A stretch of DNA of 64,000 nt, taken from NCBI RefSeq assembly GCF_002813455.1, contig NZ_PHHE01000001.1, positions 5,859,001 through 5,923,000 of the forward strand, in the 5' to 3' direction. The DNA comes from Pseudomonas baetica (GTDB lineage Bacteria > Pseudomonadota > Gammaproteobacteria > Pseudomonadales > Pseudomonadaceae). Both the position numbers and the translations under genes were made by a program. Of this stretch, positions 1 through 8,140 are shown one piece after another. The notes beneath the pieces were generated by a model. That model saw only the letters and a program-made list of their open reading frames with translations, did not search any database and was not told the DNA's origin. How positions within the stretch are numbered: position 1 is the first letter of the stretch; each line of letters opens with the position of its first letter.

Positions 1-7
1 GTCCGCC

Positions 8-1015
8 TCAGCTCAGGGTGATGTTTTCGGCCATGGCGGCGCAGCCTAGATCTTCGATCACGTAGCTTTCGTTAACCGATTCGAAGTTCTCGATGCGGTC
101 GCGTTTGGCGTTGTCGACGACGGTGCGGCGGCGGGTGCCTTCTTGCCAGTAGATCGACAGGTTGTCGAGGCGAGTCACCAGCAGGCCGTTGGCCGGGAAG
201 TGCGGTACGCGCACAGCCGGCAGATTGCCCAATCGCTTTTGGCTGGTGACGATGTCAGCAGCGAGCATTTCGGTCGGCGCCTGAGTCTTGTTGATGATCG
301 GGAAGTATTTGTCGGCCAATAGTTGGCGGCCGCAGATGACCACCAGATCGGTGTCTTCCTGATACCAAGGGTCGATGAACTCGTTGACCATGCTGACAAC
401 CAAGGCGTCGATGTTTTCGAAGTCCTTGCCGGCGCCGATTTCGATCTTGCCACTGCCTGCCACAACTTCGGCCATGACGCGGGCTTCGTTTTCAATGCGC
501 ATTTTTTGCAGCCAGCCGATGTTGACGTCCTGCAATAACGGGTTGGTTGCCGGGTTCGAAGTGGCGGCGCGACTGGTGCCGTTCCAGCCGATCATGATCC
601 GGTTGAGCGCCTGAACCTTGATGATCGCGTCACGGATGCGCGCCTGAAAGTCTTTGAATTTCGCCCACTGATCCAGCTTCTGGTAACGCAGGCCGGTGTC
701 AAAGTTGGTTTGGGTGCAGGTGTACCCGCGATTGTCCAAGCTGCTCGGGTCACGGGGTTCGCGATCCTTCACGGTGGTGTCGGTGGTGCTGGCAATGGTG
801 CCGTCGATACCGATGCCGATCTTCTCGCCAGACTGCTCAGATACGCCGTAGATGTTGATCGAGGTGAGGAACGCGCTTGATTCCTGAATGCGGGTTTCGA
901 GCGTCTGGGCAACGCTCGGTGCCGCGGTGAATTTGGTGGTGACGTCGCTCACGCCGTGCAGTTGGGCGAGCTGCTGCAGGTAAGCATTGAACAGAACGCG
1001 TGTGTCGTTGCGCAT
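8..1015 (-). CDS. N: Phage major capsid protein, P2 gpN family
   Basis: This is the main coat protein of the phage head. The 335-residue product starts MRNDTRVLFNAYLQQLAQLHGV, typical of the P2 gpN family (P2 gpN is somewhat longer, about 357 aa). An AAGGA ribosome site lies just before the ATG. In P2 the protein assembles on the gpO scaffold and is trimmed at its N-terminus by the gpO protease. It lies downstream of the scaffold gene on the same strand with a gap of about 40 bases, so the two are probably co-transcribed. Nothing is visibly broken. Confidence 0.92.
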   Translation of the reverse strand: MRNDTRVLFNAYLQQLAQLHGVSDVTTKFTAAPSVAQTLETRIQESSAFLTSINIYGVSEQSGEKIGIGIDGTIASTTDTTVKDREPRDPSSLDNRGYTCTQTNFDTGLRYQKLDQWAKFKDFQARIRDAIIKVQALNRIMIGWNGTSRAATSNPATNPLLQDVNIGWLQKMRIENEARVMAEVVAGSGKIEIGAGKDFENIDALVVSMVNEFIDPWYQEDTDLVVICGRQLLADKYFPIINKTQAPTEMLAADIVTSQKRLGNLPAVRVPHFPANGLLVTRLDNLSIYWQEGTRRRTVVDNAKRDRIENFESVNESYVIEDLGCAAMAENITLS

Positions 1016-1058
1016 GGTGGTCGTCCTTGGTTATTCGGGGCTGTGGCGGGGCTGACTT

Positions 1059-1889
1059 TCAGCAGTCAGTCACGACCGAGTTGTCGCCACCGGTTACCGG
1101 AGGGCGCGTCTTTTGATTGGGGTCTTGGGTGGTGGAGAGCTGGGTCTTCATTTCGGTGAAGTCTTTGCTCAGTTGATCCAACCGGGTTTGCAGGCTTGTC
1201 GAAAACTTCTTCTCGGCTGCCATCTGGGCGGGCAGATCTTTGACGTGTTCGGCGACGGTTTCGACTGCTTGGCTGATGTGGGCGAACTCGTTTTCATCCT
1301 TGCTTTGCTTGCCGCCGAGCAGGTTCCTCACCGTGCTGAGTAGGTGAGCGCCGATGCTCGGTTTTTCTTCGAATTCCTCGAACGTCAGCTCTGTTTCCAG
1401 CGCCTCGGTGAACATCGAAGTCGCAGAGTAGTGGCGATCCTTGAACGGACTGACGTCCGGTTTCTGGGCCGAGAACGACAAGACGTCGGTGCCAAGGCTG
1501 GCCGGTGAATCGGTCACGCCAAGACCCACGATGTAGGCCTCACCGGTATCAGCGAAGCTGTCGTCGATTTCGATTGAGGTGTAGATCTTCTGTTTTGCTT
1601 TGTTCATGGCGATCAGGTCAGCCGTCGGCTCGACCTGGGCGAACAGGGCCAGTTTCTTTTGTCCGTTGATGTCCACTTCCTCGGTTCTCACCGCCAGAAC
1701 ATCGCCGTAGGCCTTGAATGGGCTGTCGGGTAGCAAGCTACGGAAATGCTCAAGCCAGATCCGCGCGCCATAGGTGGACGGGTTGAAGTTCTTCGCAGCC
1801 TGTTCCAGCCAGTTGCGTTTGATGGTGCGCTTGTCCGAGGTAGCGCCCTCGACGGCGACGCGGAACCAGTTGCTGCGGAATTTCTTCAT
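1059..1889 (-). CDS. O: Phage capsid scaffolding protein/protease, P2 gpO family
   Basis: This is the internal scaffold and serine protease for capsid assembly. The open frame extends upstream to 1997, but the family start MKKFRSNWFRVAVEGAT begins at 1889, giving 276 aa (P2 gpO is about 284). With this start the residues known as the P2 gpO catalytic triad fall in place: Asp19, His48 and a Ser at about 105 (YTSIEID). This supports the internal start. The C-terminal half is polar and helical, as expected for the scaffold part. It is divergent from the terminase gene and transcribed with the capsid gene. Confidence 0.9.
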   Translation of the reverse strand: MKKFRSNWFRVAVEGATSDKRTIKRNWLEQAAKNFNPSTYGARIWLEHFRSLLPDSPFKAYGDVLAVRTEEVDINGQKKLALFAQVEPTADLIAMNKAKQKIYTSIEIDDSFADTGEAYIVGLGVTDSPASLGTDVLSFSAQKPDVSPFKDRHYSATSMFTEALETELTFEEFEEKPSIGAHLLSTVRNLLGGKQSKDENEFAHISQAVETVAEHVKDLPAQMAAEKKFSTSLQTRLDQLSKDFTEMKTQLSTTQDPNQKTRPPVTGGDNSVVTDC

Positions 1890-2022
1890 GTCGGGAAACC
1901 TCATTTGCTTGGGCGCTGATTGCCTGCGATGAGGGGCATGGTCGTGACGCGCGCGAGTTGCGGCAATGAGGCGGGACTGTAGGGAAGGGCGGTACAAGAG
2001 GCGCCGCTATTGAGTCGTCGGC

Positions 2023-3801
2023 ATGGGCGGCAGCATCGCGGCCATGATTACGACCGCACTGCTGCCCATGGATCCGCGCCGCCAATCCAAGTTTCTGTAT
2101 TGGATGGGGTGGCGCGTCTGCGAGATTGCCGAGGCTACTGGCGAAAAGGAAAAGACGCTACATAGCTGGAAGGCCCGCGATCAGTGGGACCGCGCCGACA
2201 ATGTCGAGCGAATCGGCGGGGCACTGGAAGCGCGGTTAGTGCAACTGATCCTCAAGGACGGGAAAAGCGGCAGCGATTTCAAAGAGATTGATTTGCTGCA
2301 CCGGCAGTTGGAGCGGCAGGCGCGCATCCAGCGCTTTCAGGGGGGCGGTACCGAAACCGACCTCAACCCGAATCTAGCGAAACGCAACGCCGAGCCGAAG
2401 AAAAAGGCCGTCAAGAACGAGATTGACGAAGACCAGATCGAGCTGCTGCGTGAGGCCTTTATCGATGGCTGTTTCGACTACCAGAAAGACTGGTACCGCG
2501 CCGGCAATCAGCGCACCCGCGTCATTCTCAAGAGTCGGCAGATCGGCGCGACTTACTACTTCGCCCGCGAGGCGTTCATCGATGCGCTGGAGACCGGCCG
2601 CAACCAGATTTTCCTGTCGGCTTCGAAGAACCAGGCCTACCTGTTCCGGGGCTACATTCAAGCGTTCTGCCGCGAGATTATCGGCGTCGAGCTGACTGGC
2701 GATCCCATCGTTTTGCCCAACGGCGCCGAGCTGTTTTTCCTCGGTACCAACGCCCGCACTGCCCAGGGCTATCACGGCAATTTCTACTTCGATGAGTTCT
2801 TCTGGACGTTCAAGTTTGAAGAGCTGAATAAGGTCGCCTCGGGCATGGCGATGCACAAGAAGTGGCGCAAGACCTACTTTTCTACGCCGTCGAGCATGGC
2901 CCACGAGGCGTACACCTTCTGGACGGGCGAGCGCTTCAACAAGGGCAAGCCCGCCGCACAGCATACGAAGGTTGACGTGTCCCACGGTGCGCTCCAGCAG
3001 GGCCGGTTCTGTGAGGATCGGTTGTGGCGGCAGATCGTCACGATTCTGGATGCGGAGCGGGGCGGTTGTGACCTGTTCGATATTGAGGAACTGCGCCGCG
3101 AGTACAGCCCCGAGGCGTTCGCCAACCTGCTGATGTGCGAGTTCGTCGACGATGGCGCGAGCATCTTTCCGCTGACCCTTTTGCAGTCGTGCATGGTGGA
3201 CAGTTGGGTCGAGTGGGCCGAGGACTACAAACCCTTCGCCATGCGCCCGTTCGGCGACCGCCAGGTTTGGATCGGCTATGACCCGGCCGAGACGGGCGAC
3301 TGTTCCGGCATGGTGGTGGTCGCGCCGCCACTGGTTCCGGGCGGCAAGTTCCGCATCCTCGAGCGTCACCAGTTCCGGGGCATGGACTTCGCCGCGCAGG
3401 CCGCGTTCATCAAGAGCGTCTGCGACCGCTACTGGGTGACCTACATCGGGATCGACGTGACCGGTCTGGGCAGCGGCGTGGCCCAACTGGTGCGCCAGTT
3501 CTTCCCAGCAGTGACTACCTTCAGCTACTCGCCCGAAGTCAAAACCCGCCTCGTACTCAAGGCCTACGACGTAATCCACAAGGGACGGCTCGAATTCGAC
3601 GCCGGCTGGACCGACATGGCCCAGTCGCTGATGGCAATCCGAAAGACCATCACCGCCGGCGGACGCCAGTACACCTACACCGCCGGCCGTAACGACAACA
3701 CCGGCCACGCCGACCTGGCCTGGGCGCTCTTTCACGCATTGCACCACGAACCGCTTGAGGGGCAGACCACTGCCAACACCGGGCGCATGGAGATTTACTG
3801 A
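2023..3801 (+). CDS. P: Phage terminase large subunit (ATPase), P2 gpP family
   Basis: This is the DNA-packaging motor and nuclease. At 592 aa it is close to P2 gpP (590). An N-terminal helix-turn-helix-like segment (about residues 25-55, WRVCEIAEATGEKEKTLHSW) precedes the ATPase. The Walker A-like loop is SRQIGAT at about 171-177 and Walker B is FYFDEF at about 255-259. Acidic residues of a C-terminal nuclease are visible (IGYDPAETGD, IGIDVTG, GHADLAW). The start could also be the Met at residue 8. The stop overlaps the portal ATG (TGATG), indicating translational coupling. It runs divergently from the scaffold gene, as in P2. Confidence 0.93.
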   Translation: MGGSIAAMITTALLPMDPRRQSKFLYWMGWRVCEIAEATGEKEKTLHSWKARDQWDRADNVERIGGALEARLVQLILKDGKSGSDFKEIDLLHRQLERQARIQRFQGGGTETDLNPNLAKRNAEPKKKAVKNEIDEDQIELLREAFIDGCFDYQKDWYRAGNQRTRVILKSRQIGATYYFAREAFIDALETGRNQIFLSASKNQAYLFRGYIQAFCREIIGVELTGDPIVLPNGAELFFLGTNARTAQGYHGNFYFDEFFWTFKFEELNKVASGMAMHKKWRKTYFSTPSSMAHEAYTFWTGERFNKGKPAAQHTKVDVSHGALQQGRFCEDRLWRQIVTILDAERGGCDLFDIEELRREYSPEAFANLLMCEFVDDGASIFPLTLLQSCMVDSWVEWAEDYKPFAMRPFGDRQVWIGYDPAETGDCSGMVVVAPPLVPGGKFRILERHQFRGMDFAAQAAFIKSVCDRYWVTYIGIDVTGLGSGVAQLVRQFFPAVTTFSYSPEVKTRLVLKAYDVIHKGRLEFDAGWTDMAQSLMAIRKTITAGGRQYTYTAGRNDNTGHADLAWALFHALHHEPLEGQTTANTGRMEIY

Positions 3802-4838
3802 TGACCGAACAAATGGCCAACCAGACGTTGCCCGCGACTACACCCGCCACAGGCGCCGGGACTCAGGTGTTTTCCTTCGGCGAGCCGACGCCGGTGCTGG
3901 GTGGTCGGGAGGTTTTCGATTACCTGGAGTGCTGGTTCAACGGGCGGTGGTATGAGCCGCCGCTTTCGCTGGATGGGCTGGCTCGTTCGGTGGGGGCGAG
4001 CGTGCATCTGCATTCGGGACTGATGTTCAAACGCAATCTGTTGAGCAAGACGTTTATCCCGCATCCGCTGCTGTCGCGGGCTTCGTTTGAGCAGTTTGCG
4101 TTGGATTTTTTGTGCTTGGGTAATGGCTATTTCGAGGGGCGTCGGTCGCGGTTGGGCGGGGTTCGGAAGCTGGATACGCCATTGGCCAAGTACATGCGTG
4201 CTGGGCCGGACGGGCAGTTTTACCAGGTGCGTGGGTGGAAGGATGAGCATGCGTTTGAGCCGGACAGCATTTTTCATCTGCGTGAGGCGGATCTGCATCA
4301 AGAGATTTATGGGTTGCCGGAGTGGATCAGTGCTTTGCAGTCGGCGTTGTTGAACGAGTCGGCGACGTTGTTTCGGCGCAAGTATTACGAGAACGGTAGT
4401 CACGCTGGTTTCATCTTGTACATGACGGACGCGGCCCAGACAGAGGCGGACATTGATGCATTGCGCAAGGCTCTGAAGGAATCGAAGGGGCCAGGAAATT
4501 TCCGGAATTTGTTCGTGTACTCGCCGACCGGCAAAAAGGACGGGATTCAACTGATTCCGGTGAGCGAGGTGGCGGCTAAGGATGAATTCAACTCGATTAA
4601 GAATCAGACTAGGGATGACGTGTTGGCGAGCCTCCGGATTCCACCGCAGTTGATGGGTATTGTTCCGCAGCACGCAGGTGGCTTTGGCTCGGTTAAAGAG
4701 GCATCTGAGCTTTGGGTTTGCAATGAGCTGCTACCACTCCAAGCTAGATTTGAACAAGTCAATGAGTGGTGCTGCGATGAGGTAATAAGATTCACTTGTT
4801 CAGGAGTTTTCTTGAGTAATCGCATAACCAAAGTGTGA
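3801..4838 (+). CDS. Q: Phage portal protein, P2 gpQ family
   Basis: This is the portal ring through which DNA enters the capsid. At 345 aa it is about the length of P2 gpQ (344). Family features include FSFGEPTPVLGGREVFDYLE near the N-terminus and the LRIPPQLMGIVPQHAGGFG segment near residue 280. The last 20 or so residues (after NEWCCDEVIRF) do not look like the usual P2 portal tail, and base composition becomes visibly AT-richer from about 4700. The 3' end therefore appears to have been exchanged together with the following cargo genes. Confidence 0.92.
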   Translation: MTEQMANQTLPATTPATGAGTQVFSFGEPTPVLGGREVFDYLECWFNGRWYEPPLSLDGLARSVGASVHLHSGLMFKRNLLSKTFIPHPLLSRASFEQFALDFLCLGNGYFEGRRSRLGGVRKLDTPLAKYMRAGPDGQFYQVRGWKDEHAFEPDSIFHLREADLHQEIYGLPEWISALQSALLNESATLFRRKYYENGSHAGFILYMTDAAQTEADIDALRKALKESKGPGNFRNLFVYSPTGKKDGIQLIPVSEVAAKDEFNSIKNQTRDDVLASLRIPPQLMGIVPQHAGGFGSVKEASELWVCNELLPLQARFEQVNEWCCDEVIRFTCSGVFLSNRITKV

Positions 4839-4880
4839 TCTAAAAATCCGTGCAATCTATAGATAAAAACTATCGAATGG

Positions 4881-4903
4881 CTGATTTAGATAGATAAAAT
4901 CAG
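4881..4903. promoter_or_regulatory. Inverted repeat upstream of the HAD-PRTase gene
   Basis: CTGATTT and AAATCAG face each other around AGATAGATA in the AT-rich 163-base gap between the portal gene and the cassette. It could be an operator or a weak terminator hairpin. There is no clear T-run. The cassette promoter probably lies in this gap, but no convincing -35/-10 pair was found. Confidence 0.3.
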
Positions 4904-5001
4904 TCGCATGAAAGCTCAATTGTAATGATGTCGTATTGACATGTTGCATGTAAAAGCGCGAGGCTTGGCCATCTAAGGACTGATTTACAGGGAATTTCTA
5001 G

Positions 5002-6270
5002 ATGGTTGATTTAATTATATTTGATTTGGACAACACTCTCGTAAAGACTGACGATCTTATAGAGTTTCGCGGCAAAGAAAATGTCAATGTAAGTGATGAG
5101 GACTACTTGGCGCGACTGAGAGCAAAAGCTACATCGCTCCAGCGGAGAATATTATCTAGCGATTTTTTTATAAAGCTTTCTGAAAGCCTCCCTAGTGTAC
5201 AAGTTGCTGTTGTTACTCGATCTCCTCGAGCTTACGCTCGGGAATTATTGAATATCGTATACCCTGAAATCAAGTGGGCAGCTATCGTAGGCTATGAGGA
5301 TGTCGATCGACCTAAGCCTCAGCCGGATGGATTGTATCTAGCGGCAAAGCATGCGGGAGTAGATGACCGAGAAAAGGTTATCCTCGTTGGCGATGATGTA
5401 AGTGATGCGGACGCTGCGTATAGAGGAGGATGCTGGTTTGTCTTAAGTGAAGTAGGGCTGGCGAAACCAAGTTATGCCGCACGCAATAGAATTCCTGATG
5501 CGATCGTGAAGAAGGAAAATACGCTACTTCGTGCTATTACTTCAATTAAGTCAAAGTTGCCATGGCTTGAGAAGGTTGTGTTGGAAGAGCCTTTAGATGA
5601 AAATTATCCCGAGCGTGTTTGTGCAACTTCACATTTTACACCGGATGGTTTTGGGGAACCCGGGAAACCCTTTCGAGTGCTTTCGCTTGGACGTTTGTTT
5701 GCTGAGCATCAAGCAACAAAAAACAAAAGAGAGTGGCATTTATTAACTGACGAAATTCTTAAATATAAAGATACCGATACATTTCCTCAGGAGTGGGCAG
5801 TCTGTGTTCGGGATGCTATGCAGAATCAGATATCAGCACTAAGGGAAAGTGAGGGTTTTTTACAGAGGCGAAAAAAATACAAATATGAAGTTATTGTAAC
5901 AGTTGCGCCCTCGAAATTAGGTAGAAAGCCTAGGATGGAGAACTTCCTTGCCTATATTGAAGAGGCGAATAGTCATGATGCAATCAGTGACGGTGTCGTG
6001 AGTTTTGCACCCACTGCATTCAAATTTTCGGATGCAGCCAAATCACACCATGGCGAGTTCCTAAACGGTGTGCAGCGATTTGAGAACGTACGAGATTGTC
6101 TGAGTTGTGAAAATCCCGAGCAGTTCGACGGCAAAGTGGTGTTTGTCCTAGATGATGTGGTTACTACTGGAGCAACTCTTTTCTTCATGGACAAAATCTG
6201 CAGGGATAATGGCGCTGTGCATGTGATTTGCGTATGCTTAGCGCAAACGATTTCAATCAAGGATAGGTGA
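5002..6270 (+). CDS. HAD phosphatase + phosphoribosyltransferase fusion, ShosT-like putative toxin
   Basis: The 422-aa protein has two domains. The N-terminal HAD phosphatase has motif I FDLDNTL (Asp8, Asp10), motif II Thr72 (VVTRS), a Lys near 105 (RPKPQPDG) and motif IV GDDVSDAD (Asp131, Asp132). The C-terminal half ends in a PRPP-binding loop, FVLDDVVTTGAT (about 381-392), as in ComF-type phosphoribosyltransferases. The ATG has an AGGGA site nine bases upstream. The next gene is DprA-like and overlaps by one base. A PRTase followed by a DprA-like partner is the architecture of the ShosTA toxin-antitoxin defence system. Assignment here rests on domains and order only, and the substrate is unknown. 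Codon use is AT-richer than its neighbours, suggesting acquired cargo. Confidence 0.8.
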   Translation: MVDLIIFDLDNTLVKTDDLIEFRGKENVNVSDEDYLARLRAKATSLQRRILSSDFFIKLSESLPSVQVAVVTRSPRAYARELLNIVYPEIKWAAIVGYEDVDRPKPQPDGLYLAAKHAGVDDREKVILVGDDVSDADAAYRGGCWFVLSEVGLAKPSYAARNRIPDAIVKKENTLLRAITSIKSKLPWLEKVVLEEPLDENYPERVCATSHFTPDGFGEPGKPFRVLSLGRLFAEHQATKNKREWHLLTDEILKYKDTDTFPQEWAVCVRDAMQNQISALRESEGFLQRRKKYKYEVIVTVAPSKLGRKPRMENFLAYIEEANSHDAISDGVVSFAPTAFKFSDAAKSHHGEFLNGVQRFENVRDCLSCENPEQFDGKVVFVLDDVVTTGATLFFMDKICRDNGAVHVICVCLAQTISIKDR

Positions 6271-7219
6271 TGTTAAGCCAGAACGCCTTTTTAGCTCTAG
6301 TGCTCAGCGCATTGAAGGGTATCGGTGCAAGTACTATTAATAAGGCGCTTTCTTTACATAATCCGAATGGGACAATTTTTGAGTTGTGCGAGATGGCATC
6401 TTCGCTTCGAAAAATCCCATTTGATGCATCTATATATGACGCAGCGATGAGTAGCGCTGAGTTTCAGAAGAAAGCCGCAGAAACAAATGGGATTGAAGTT
6501 GTATCCACATTGGACGGAAAATATTCAGAGTTGTTGCGTGGTTCTGGTTCGGCTCCCGCGTTGTTATTTTTACAAGGAAACTCTCAGTTATTAAACAAAA
6601 AAAGTGTTGCGGTGATTGGTACTCGCGAACCTACTGAACACGGCAAGATAATAGCTCAGCGAATTACTGAGTATGTCGTGGGTCAGGGATGGGTGATTGT
6701 CAGTGGCTTAGCCATTGGGTGTGATGCTATCGCGCATAGACAAGCATTAGATAGCGGGGGGGGACAGTTGCGGTACTTGCACATGGTTTGCAAATGATCG
6801 CTCCGCGCCAGAATCAGGAGTTGGCTAGAGATATCGTATCGAAAGGGGGACTTCTAGTTTCTGAGTTTGCGTTCGGCGTAAAAGCTTCTGGACCTAACTT
6901 TGTGATTCGAGATAAAACTCAGGCAGGGCTTTCTAGTGGTGTAATCATGATTCAGTCTGATTTGAAGGGCGGGAGCCTACATGCGTCTAGAAGCGCTATT
7001 AAGTTTGGTCGCAGTTTAATTGTTCCGTATCCAACTGTGCGAGATATAGAAAATGCAGAGCCGAAGATATCTGCAAATTTGATGCTTTCAGAAGGTGATA
7101 GTGTCGCTCGATGTAACTTGTTAAAGGCGACAGCTTCTGAGTTAAGCAACTTGATGGTCTTGAAAAGCAAGTTTGATTATCCAGATATGCTCAAGAGTCT
7201 AGATCGAGTTATTAAATAA
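6267..7219 (+). pseudogene. DprA-like (SLOG/Rossmann) protein, ShosA-like putative antitoxin, frame broken at a G-run
   Basis: Two overlapping frames (6267 or 6270 to 6797, and 6788 to 7219) together give one DprA-like protein of about 317 aa. The first part has an N-terminal helical region and the Rossmann signatures VAVIGTREPT (about 114-123) and SGLAIGCDAIAHRQAL (about 146-161). The second continues with AVLAHGLQMIAPRQNQEL and SEFAFG. The break is at eight G's (6756-6763): nine G's would join the frames as DSGGGTVAVLAHG, matching the spacing of the family. It could be a phase-variable tract, a slippage site, a mutation or an assembly error. The start overlaps the stop of the PRTase gene (TGATG), so the two are translationally coupled. 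The role of the homologous ShosA as antitoxin is literature knowledge; the function here is inferred. Confidence 0.75.
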
Positions 7220-7303
7220 AACTACTAGAAGTCGCGTGAAACTGCTTTGTTTACATAATATTTACTGGGCAATTTGCACGGTGAAATTTTATTGGCGCGC
7301 GTC

Positions 7304-7322
7304 GTCGTCCCCCCACCTCGCC
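7304..7322 (-). other. Candidate phage cos site (P2 type)
   Basis: The minus strand reads GGCGAGGTGGGGGGACGAC. The P2 cohesive end, as I recall it, is a 19-base 5' extension starting GGCGAGGCGGGG, so the first dozen bases agree with one change. The site lies between the portal side and the att site, where phiCTX has its cos. It sits in an otherwise gene-free stretch. Confidence 0.55.
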
Positions 7323-7966
7323 TACGGGCTAAATGGGTCTTTTTTTCCGCAGTCCTGCGATCCGCCGAGCGCAGCCTCGGCTGGGCTTTGTGATGCTGAA
7401 TGAAGTAGACAAAAAGCCTGCGAATCCCTGCGAAGGGTAGGGTACCCGATGCATTTTCCCTGGCTCGTTTGTTCGTCAGACATGAGGCACCGTCAGGCGC
7501 TGATTTTCAGCAGCCCAGTCGGAAAAAAGTAATGTGGTAATTCGGATATCGGTCGACCGCTGAAAGCCCCGTTTTCATTGGTTTTACTGAATTACTTCAA
7601 AAAGTAATTTTGAGTAATGAAAAGGTAATGTTGGCGTAAGTTGCTGATTTATAAGAGGTAAATGAATAGAAAAATTACTCCCTTAAAAGGTAATTACCTT
7701 ACCTTTACATTACTTAAAAATTACCTTGTGCCGATACCTTGCAGGTCAGTTGAATCAAGGCTCTTAGGCCGGTTATTTGATTTAGTTACCGAAATTACCT
7801 TTTTCCGATGCCGTTCCCAAAAAAACGGGTAACCACCGTATCGCCCTTTGCGCGTTCGACTGCCGCACAAATCTATGGGACTGCCATGGGAACCCTTGCG
7901 CGCTAACTATCGCCCTGAAACCCTTAAAAACCGGGGCCAGACTTCGCGAAAATTGTAATCGGGCGG
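7323..7966. other. Gene-free phage end with clustered GGTAAT/ATTACC repeats (probable integrase arm sites)
   Basis: No credible gene is present. Between about 7530 and 7800 there are many short copies of AAGGTAAT and its complement ATTACC or AGTAATT in both orientations (near 7537, 7587, 7600, 7615, 7624, 7671, 7689, 7700 and 7790). Clustered short repeats beside an attachment core are typical of tyrosine-integrase arm sites. The 208-base open frame on the minus strand (7782-7991) runs through these sites and the att core and has no family features. Confidence 0.5.
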
Positions 7967-7990
7967 TTTCGAATCTCTCCTTCACCGCCA
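7967..7990 (+). other. attR-like tRNA 3'-end fragment (probable tRNA-Ser)
   Basis: The bases read as the end of a tRNA: T-loop TTCGAAT, T-stem 3' strand CTCTC, acceptor strand CTTCACC, discriminator G and CCA. No matching 5' acceptor strand (GGTGAAG) lies upstream and the bases before the T-loop do not pair with CTCTC, so only the 3' end is present. That is what remains at the far end of a prophage integrated in a tRNA gene. An acceptor GGTGAAG and a CCA end fit a serine tRNA, but the identity is a guess. Confidence 0.6.
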
Positions 7991-8000
7991 TATTCGATTA

Positions 8001-8040
8001 CACAAAACCCCTGATTTCGGAAGAAGTCAGGGGTTTTGTG
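8001..8040 (+). terminator. Rho-independent terminator following the tRNA end
   Basis: CACAAAACCCCTGA and TCAGGGGTTTTGTG form a long hairpin 10 bases after the CCA. It is probably the original terminator of the tRNA gene, left on the host side of attR. Confidence 0.7.
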
Positions 8041-8140
8041 GTTTCTGGCGTCTGCATTTTTTGGGCGTCAACTGAAAATCGGCTTCATCCTCGATTGAAT
8101 TACAATCGCGGTTTTTATCTGCCAGAAAAGGACTGTTTCC

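Larger units (their letters stand above)
1..7990. mobile_element. P2-like (phiCTX-like) prophage, one end
   Basis: Four P2-type head genes (N, O, P, Q) in P2 arrangement are followed by a two-gene cargo cassette, a probable cos site and a tRNA 3'-end that looks like attR. The rest of the prophage (terminase small subunit, tail, integrase) would lie left of the window. In classic P2 the portal gene is far from attP. In the Pseudomonas phage phiCTX (known from the literature) attP, cos and the cargo gene ctx lie together beside the portal gene and integration is in a serine tRNA, which is the layout seen here. Whether the prophage is intact cannot be judged from this piece. Confidence 0.85.

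Noticed and set aside
2374..3747. Long minus-strand open frame (457 codons) opposite the terminase gene
   Set aside because: Antisense shadow in GC-rich DNA; the plus-strand frame has Walker motifs and P2 family length, the minus frame has no domain.
7900..7990. Complete tRNA gene at the attR site
   Set aside because: Only T-loop, T-stem 3' strand and acceptor 3' strand are present; no GGTGAAG 5' acceptor strand and no anticodon arm upstream.
7782..7991. Minus-strand open frame at the prophage end
   Set aside because: It covers the att core and arm-like repeats and has no ribosome site or family feature.
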